DNA of 64,000 nt. It comes from Saxidomus purpurata. Taxonomy: Eukaryota; Mollusca; Bivalvia; Venerida; Veneridae. Location of the stretch: positions 38,982,392 through 39,046,391 of the forward strand of contig JAFMSR010000017.1 of assembly GCA_022818135.1 (NCBI GenBank), written 5' to 3'. Position numbers and translations under genes: made by a program. Positions 58,076 to 64,000 of this stretch are shown piece after piece (position 1 is the first letter of the stretch; the number at the start of each line of letters is the position of its first letter). A model generated the notes under the pieces. The model did not search any database. It was not told the DNA's origin and worked only from the letters and a program-made list of their open reading frames with translations.

Positions 58076-58883
58076 CTAAAATGAATGAGGTGGTAGACAA
58101 ATCAACCTGTGTGAATTTCTCCAATCAGTTTTCTGACAAAACTTGCTACAATATTTCGCAATCTTACATCTAGAGCATGTCTTTAATGCAAAATCTTCAG
58201 GTATCTGGTCACAGGTCCAACACTTTGTGTCACAAGATTCAAGCGCTTGCACTTCCTTCCTATACTGTGATTTCACAAATGCAAACATTTGTTAGACATA
58301 CTCAAAGATCTGCATTTTATTTGCAGAAATGGCATATGCTTTCTCCCTATTCTGTATAAAAACAAAAATAATATCAAACAGGGAATGCCACGTACCAAAA
58401 ACGCAGCCTCCCCAAAACGAACCCCACAGCACCCAGAAGTGCACACCACCAACACACACACCAAATAAACTGGTCTACATTGTGATCTTGAATGCCAAGA
58501 CTTCTAGTATCGTCATCTCCAAAGAAGAGGTTTGGATCATTTTGCTCTGATCGATGAGCACTGTATATCATGTTCTGTTTTATACGCATAAGCAAGTGCA
58601 CGGGTATATCCTCAAAAAAAGTATTATCAACAATATGTGTCCCAATCTTTAACCACATGTGAGGGATAATAAATGGTCCCGAATTTACCCTTCCATAAAC
58701 CAGTTCCATGTCTATCCCTAAAGCTAAGAGACATCTTTGCAGTGTAGCACATATAAAGAAGCATGCGTTACTCACTCGAAGTCTTTTTTGAAGAGTCAGA
58801 CTCTTTTCGCATATCGTGTTGATTGTCATTGCATCTTGATGGGTAGCTGATACTCCAAATGGATTCTCACGACATTGAAACAT
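58076..58883 (-). pseudogene. Transglutaminase-like + MYND gene, interrupted
   Basis: The 5' part (58883 to about 58468) has a papain-fold transglutaminase-like pattern: Cys in LRVSNACFFICATL, then LVYGRVN, His in PHMWLKIG and Asp in IVDNTF. A ~110-base repeat insert (about 58358-58468) then breaks the frame. After it, host-like coding resumes with REKAYAISANKMQIFEYV, a single in-frame TAA, and three bases later the ATG of a MYND zinc finger (CWTCDQ, CSRCKIAKYCSKFCQ, HRLIC) ending at 58076. The MYND part is in the same frame as the segment before the TAA, so I read this as one former gene with two lesions. Alternatively the MYND ORF is separate and starts at 58288. A TATATAAA 8 bases before the first ATG suggests that the Met at codon 19 may be the true start. 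Confidence 0.6.
58358..58468 (-). mobile_element. Repeat insertion inside transglutaminase-like gene
   Basis: Nearly identical to the end of the repeat at 60.9-61.0 kb and to 25310-25420 (CAAACAGGGAATGCCACGT, CGCAGCCTCCCCAAAACG, CACCACCAACACACACAC). It is truncated within the CA run. A possible short TTTAT duplication flanks it. Confidence 0.7.
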
Positions 58884-60409
58884 TTTTCTTTATATAAACA
58901 CAGTTTCAATCATAAATGTCCCTATGTCCCAACAAATCCTTTGTATCTTAAATATTGACAGAAAACCTTGCTACATTCAACACTAACTGTGAGAGTTTTG
59001 TTAAAAACCAAATTTACATTTAAAACTAATTGGTTCTCCAGTAGAATTTTTCAATGTTTCCCTGGTTTTTATACATGTAGGTCTCTAAGCAACAGTCATA
59101 ACGAACAAGTTCAAGTGTGACACTTGTATATAGTATAGTGAACTCTACAGGTGTTGCCCCGTTCATATTTTTATTTCACAAAATTATATTATGGAATGTG
59201 TTTTTTTCCTTTTGATATAAGCTGCCATAAATTTTTCACAGATTCCATTCTCATTTTATGGATTTAATAGTTGAAGACAATTTTTCAAACTTGTCATTTT
59301 TAAGTGGACACTAAAAACTGAAATCTTTGATCATTGATCATGTGACTTCATTTTAGAACTAATTTATGAAGACTAATTGGTATAATTTCATATGTTCCCT
59401 TTGTAATAAAAAACAAAACATTCCATTCTAGTTTTACTGTTGTAGCACCTGGAAACAATTTTAAATTTTACAGTTTTAAAATTGAACACTAAAATTTTGA
59501 GTCTATTTATGTTCAAACATATGCGAACCAGGTGGTGTGCTGTGCCCAAGTTTTCATAGGTACTTAAAATTCTATTCCTTTGAACTGACATGGATGGCAT
59601 ATTTGACCTGTATTTTTGTTCCTTCCACATGTATAGGTCACAAGTGCCGCGCGTGATTTCTGTACTCTCTAAAGTGCCAAAAAACTTTAATACATATAAA
59701 ACAAATGAGCGTGATTATATCTCTCTCAGTTTTCAACACACAGAACGTTTAGGTTAGATATGCATCATCTCAATTTAGTGTTATCTAATGCATAGTGTTC
59801 GGAATGATAGTCACAAGAAAATGACTTTACACGGTTTTTTTTTTCTTAAAGTGCATAACTGTACTATTTTTACAGTAGTTTTACTAATCAATCTATTATG
59901 AGAAAGTTTTTGATATATTTGTAACCTGTTTCAACAAATTAAAAAGAAAATCTAGCTTTTTAGTATGTTCTATACTCAACGTATGCTGGATTAATCACAA
60001 CACAGTAATGAGTGCGTGGTGTTCCTCCCATCTCATTTTACATTCTTTTCGTTCACCATTTTTATTATATTTATATAAACTTTCAAGATAGCAGTACGCC
60101 AAAAACATGGAAACCCACAATAAAACTAGAATTCTTTTTATTCGTTTCCTCTAGAAGATAGTAGACAAAGAACTTTCATCACTGTGTACCCTTTATTCGA
60201 CGTGATGATAGCCTAATACAGTACGGTAGAGGTTTTTTTGTTAAAAAAGTCACGTGGTGAGTTGCGAATGAATATTGTGTAAACATAGCCCTATTTTCCT
60301 TGGTAAAAGAAAAATAAAACAGTTTTCATAGAAATTATGGATTACAACAGACTTTTCCTACATTATACTTGTTTTAAATTATCTCCACACACAAGTGTTG
60401 GTTTTAAGA
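58884..60409. other. Right flank of virus-like block, no gene seen
   Basis: AT-rich. No capsid, integrase or inverted repeat matching the left side of the block is visible. Confidence 0.45.
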
Positions 60410-61024
60410 GGGGGAGGACTCTGTGATGGGCAGTTTTTAAATCCCACTGGGACGAAACTGTTTTGATTTCTGTCCTCTGGCCTGTTTCGTCGGGCCCTTA
60501 AGGGTGTTTCTCTTGGTGCTCTGCCTTCTGCAAAGGCATTGAGTACATACGTTTTTTGGTTCTCAAGGTTTGCTTTTTATATATTTATACACGAGCATTT
60601 TTGTGTTTTACATACCATGCCTTTTGTTTCCATTGCGTGTGTTAGAGATTCACCTAGCAGGGATTACTTTTATTTACACTGTCCTGTGACTTTGGAACAT
60701 GGTAGGGGTAAGAGTGAGGTTGGGTGCGCACCATAAACCGGTTTAAGCTCCCCAGTGGTGTTTTTGCCACTGACCGTTCCAAGGCGGTGCCCCACTGTGT
60801 TCCTTTAATTGTTCGTTTTGTCCTCGTGTGTTTGCTTTGTATGCTAGTGTGTGTTGGTAGTGTATATGTGTGTGTGTACATGATTGTGTGTGTGTGTCGT
60901 GTGTGTGTGCGTGTGTGTGTGTGTGTGTGTTGGTGGTGTGCACTTCTGGGTGCTGTGGGGCTCGTTTTGGGGAGGCTGCGTTTTTGGTACGTGGCATTCC
61001 CTGTTTGATATTATTTTTGTTTTT
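60410..61024 (+). repeat. Dispersed repeat with (GT)n microsatellite
   Basis: Contains TAAACCGGTTTAAGCTCCCC, CCACTGACCGTTCCAAGGCG, a GTGT run (60866-60930) and the end GATATTATTTTTGTTTTT. The last ~280 bases recur inverted at 25310-25592, and ~110 bases recur at 58358-58468. It looks like the non-coding tail of a retroelement; no reverse transcriptase is present. Confidence 0.6.
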
Positions 61025-64000
61025 AACTTATAGCCGTTAATATTGTAACCAGTAGAGTCTTACATAGCTACATATGTATAATTATGACAATTCATTGAAA
61101 CGGAATGTTTTCGTAGTGTTTGTATAAATAGATAATAAAGGATCAGTTTTTAGGCACCTGTGTAAATTCTGTATTTCTTAGACATGTAAGTTAATGTTAT
61201 ATCACTTTATTCAAGCTTGATTAGAGGCAAAGAAATTTAGCTGAACAAATTAAACTTAAACTAAATTGAGATAAGATTGTAACTTTACAGTTTAGATTAC
61301 ACCCCACCTTCAGTATTTGTCTTAAATCAAGCAGGAAAAGTAAGTAAAGTATAATAGTTCAAATCACCCCATCTTCTATAATAACCATGATTGCTTCACA
61401 TAGAAGTACTAAACTATTATCAAAGTAACTGTTTTATGAGAATCACATCTGCGGCACAAATAGTATGGTGTGATCATCTTTATGGAGCACTAAAACTCTG
61501 TACTGTTCTTTTCTTTTTTAAGTATAATACAGATACATATTTATCTTTTTCATGAAAATATTTGCTATATATTATTTTTTATACTCTATGATCTACCTCG
61601 CGTTAATTTTGTAATGCTTCGTTGACATTTTACATCGTGTCCATGACAACATAATACATGTAGGTTAAATTGTTAAACCTTCGTTTAGTAAACCGTATAT
61701 AGAGGTAAAATATTTGAACAATATACACCTTATATACTGCGTTTAATAAACTTAACCTTCTAAAATATATGTGATGAAAATTAACTGTATAATTTTCGGT
61801 TGGATTATAATCTTGGGTAAATACTGGATATATCTGTGGTAAAAAAAAAAGAACAAACAAAGACAATATTGCCTTATTGCGACATGTTATCTGTTCTCTG
61901 CTGAAATTCTGTTTATTTTACATGAGAATTCCAGTAACAAGAACGCGCAATAAGCATATATTATCATCAAAAGCAACACTAATAGGCATGGAAAAGGACA
62001 ACATGAAACCTTGCTTTATACGCGAAAATGCATGCAGCAGAGTTACTGAGACTTAAAGGCTTTTATTTTCAGAAAGGTAAGTCAATTATTAAAACTATAC
62101 TTTATTATATTCAGAACTGATTCAAATTTCTCAATACAAATTACTTTGATAATGATAATGTATAGACAGTCCTTTGAACTTCACGCAATTTAGTTTGTCT
62201 TTTAATCTTACGCTATTACTGAATTAAATATATGAAACAAAGTAAAATGTGACACATAGTTACCATACATGACATTTAAACAGTCATTTCAATTGTAAAC
62301 AAATACTCACTTTAATATTCTAAAGCACTAGTTTAGTTGCGCAAAAGTGACTGTAATAATCAAAAACATATTCTGTATCTGTTTAGAAGCACGTTATGTT
62401 CTTCAAGATTTTTATTTATTATTCATTATTTTCACATATAAGAATAACAAAAGTGAATGAAACTGTTAACCGCCACTGTTTTGTACATTTAATACCCTAA
62501 TAGTTGTCAATGATTCTACTTGTTCATGTTTTTTTAAATAAATATCTGTTGATGCAAATAATTTGAATACAATAATTATATGAGAAAATAGTTTTTTGTT
62601 TCAACATTTTAGATCTCAGTATTTCAAGTGAAGCAGTCTTAACCTTGAAAGATGGAGGGATTATTTGAAATATTTTCAAGCTATATTAAAGGAGAGAAAT
62701 AAAATTGGTCACGGTAGTTTCCCTTAAGATATGATCATCTTTATTGTACACTAAAAAAATTTCAGTCATACAACATCAGTTAAGTGGAAATTTTTACAAT
62801 ATTATATGATCATACTGTAATTTCTCAAATAAGGTGAAAAAATATAAAGAGCTGTTATAAAGATAATAAGTGTTATATATGTTAAATATTAGTTATAGGT
62901 TTTAGTTGAATAATCACCAAACATTATGTTCCAGGTGGCTTAGTTTAAAAAATAAAGTTCTTAATACCTTCCAATAAAAGTGATCAACATTTAGATGTTT
63001 GTAATGTATCTTAAATGAGGCATCACATAGTGTCTTTTTCTTTTCTTTTCCTTCATCAAGTTAGATGTAGGTTAAAATCAGTATCTTGGTGTCAATATAT
63101 GTTTTATTTTGTTTTATTACAAAGTAAATAAACAATTACATTCCCAGTTTTGTTATAAGATTTTGATGTTTTCAAAAATCACATATTTTCTAATCTTAGT
63201 AATCAGTATACTTTTTTCATACTAGATATCTTTTTATAGTTTAATTGAAAAGTGTATTCAAAACTCAAGACTAAATCATTTCGTTTTTTTGACAAGTAAT
63301 GTGTTGTATTGTATCCTGATGATTTTTACAGATAGTTTATTCATTATTTCTACAATAGTTTTACATACATGTTGATATATAGTTGTACTATTTAGGATTT
63401 AAATTGATTAGTGAATTTTTTTTATTTTATGTGGATGACTGGTACTATCATACAATATCTTTTACAATAATGATCAAAGTGGTTGTTATTTTTTTTTTCA
63501 TGTTAGTGTATTTGAGATTGATTTAGAAAATATGTGTCTTTTTTTTAAATCACTGTAATTGCCACATTGATCATTCTTGATTGTATGATTAAAAGTATAG
63601 TTCACTTTTTATACAAAATGATAAAAACATTTCAGAAGTCTGAAATGTTTTGTTGTCATATAAGACATTTGACATTCTAAAAGGGTAATCTGAACATTTA
63701 ATCTGTTTCCTATTGATTTTTGATATTTATATAAGTGTTGATAAATAAATCACTATTTTTTTCATGATTTGAGTGGCAATAGGTAAAAAAATGGTTGTTA
63801 AAGGCCTATATTCAACCCCTGTGGGAATGTTGTTTTGATTAGACAGAGATAAGGATCCACAAGTTATCATGTCGTGAGTGTATACAGAGCATAAAATACT
63901 AAGCAGTGTATTAGACTGCGCCAAATTATAAAGATTAATTTGAAGGGCTAAAAAAGACAAAAGAACTGTATTTCAACTTATTAATTGAATGATATTATTT
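61025..64000. other. Intergenic, no gene supported
   Basis: Very AT-rich sequence with only short frames. No exon, RNA gene or repeat structure that I can support. Confidence 0.5.

Noticed and set aside
59388..59630. 80-codon minus frame right of the virus-like block as an extra element gene
   Set aside because: Composition like surrounding AT-rich DNA, no promoter or compact spacing to the block, no motif.

Overview
The window looks like nuclear DNA of a bivalve mollusc. It is AT-rich and intron-rich, is packed with short dispersed repeats, and carries secreted immune-type genes (a C1q-domain protein and C-type lectins). It also holds bivalve-style elements built from tandem cores next to tetranucleotide runs. 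The species cannot be fixed from sequence alone. Most of the real coding signal is in short spliced exons, which I assembled by eye from splice sites, intron phase and domain patterns.

Host genes, left to right. (1) A two-exon secreted C1q-domain protein, plus strand, 1063-2652. (2) A five-exon secreted C-type lectin, minus strand, 6349-14863. Its largest intron contains three tandem copies of a 1.1-kb unit. (3) A thirteen-exon plus-strand gene, 16428-33513, whose exons join in phase into about 496 residues: signal peptide, two Ly6/uPAR (LU) domains, Thr-rich stretch, EGF domain, second Thr-rich stretch, C-type lectin domain. (4) A four-exon minus-strand gene, 38267-41471, for a secreted ERV1/ALR-like protein that keeps the FAD-site signature but has lost the catalytic CxxC.

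Virus-like element, about 49.3-58.9 kb. This is a compact block related to Polintons/adintoviruses. It has a zinc-finger protein-primed DNA polymerase B with a C-terminal frameshift, two small late-type proteins, an A32-like packaging ATPase, a Cys/His-rich protein, a BIR-domain (IAP-like) protein, a zinc-finger protein and a small unknown ORF. A transglutaminase-like/MYND gene is broken by a repeat insertion and an in-frame stop. An N-terminally truncated adenain-type protease faces the polymerase. No capsid or integrase gene is visible, so this is probably an incomplete endogenous copy. Two adjacent gene pairs overlap by four bases.

Repeats. There are nine full or partial copies of a roughly 360-bp MITE, three arrays resembling Pearl/Helentron elements, and a 1.3-kb element with ~65-bp inverted repeats carrying a decayed SGNH-type ORF. 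There are also fold-back hairpins with a shared loop but different stems, a cluster of palindromes abutting the truncated protease, tRNA-like SINE pieces, minisatellites, and a ~300-base poly-T that may be an assembly artefact. The stretches 58.9-60.4 and 61.0-64.0 kb show nothing I can support.
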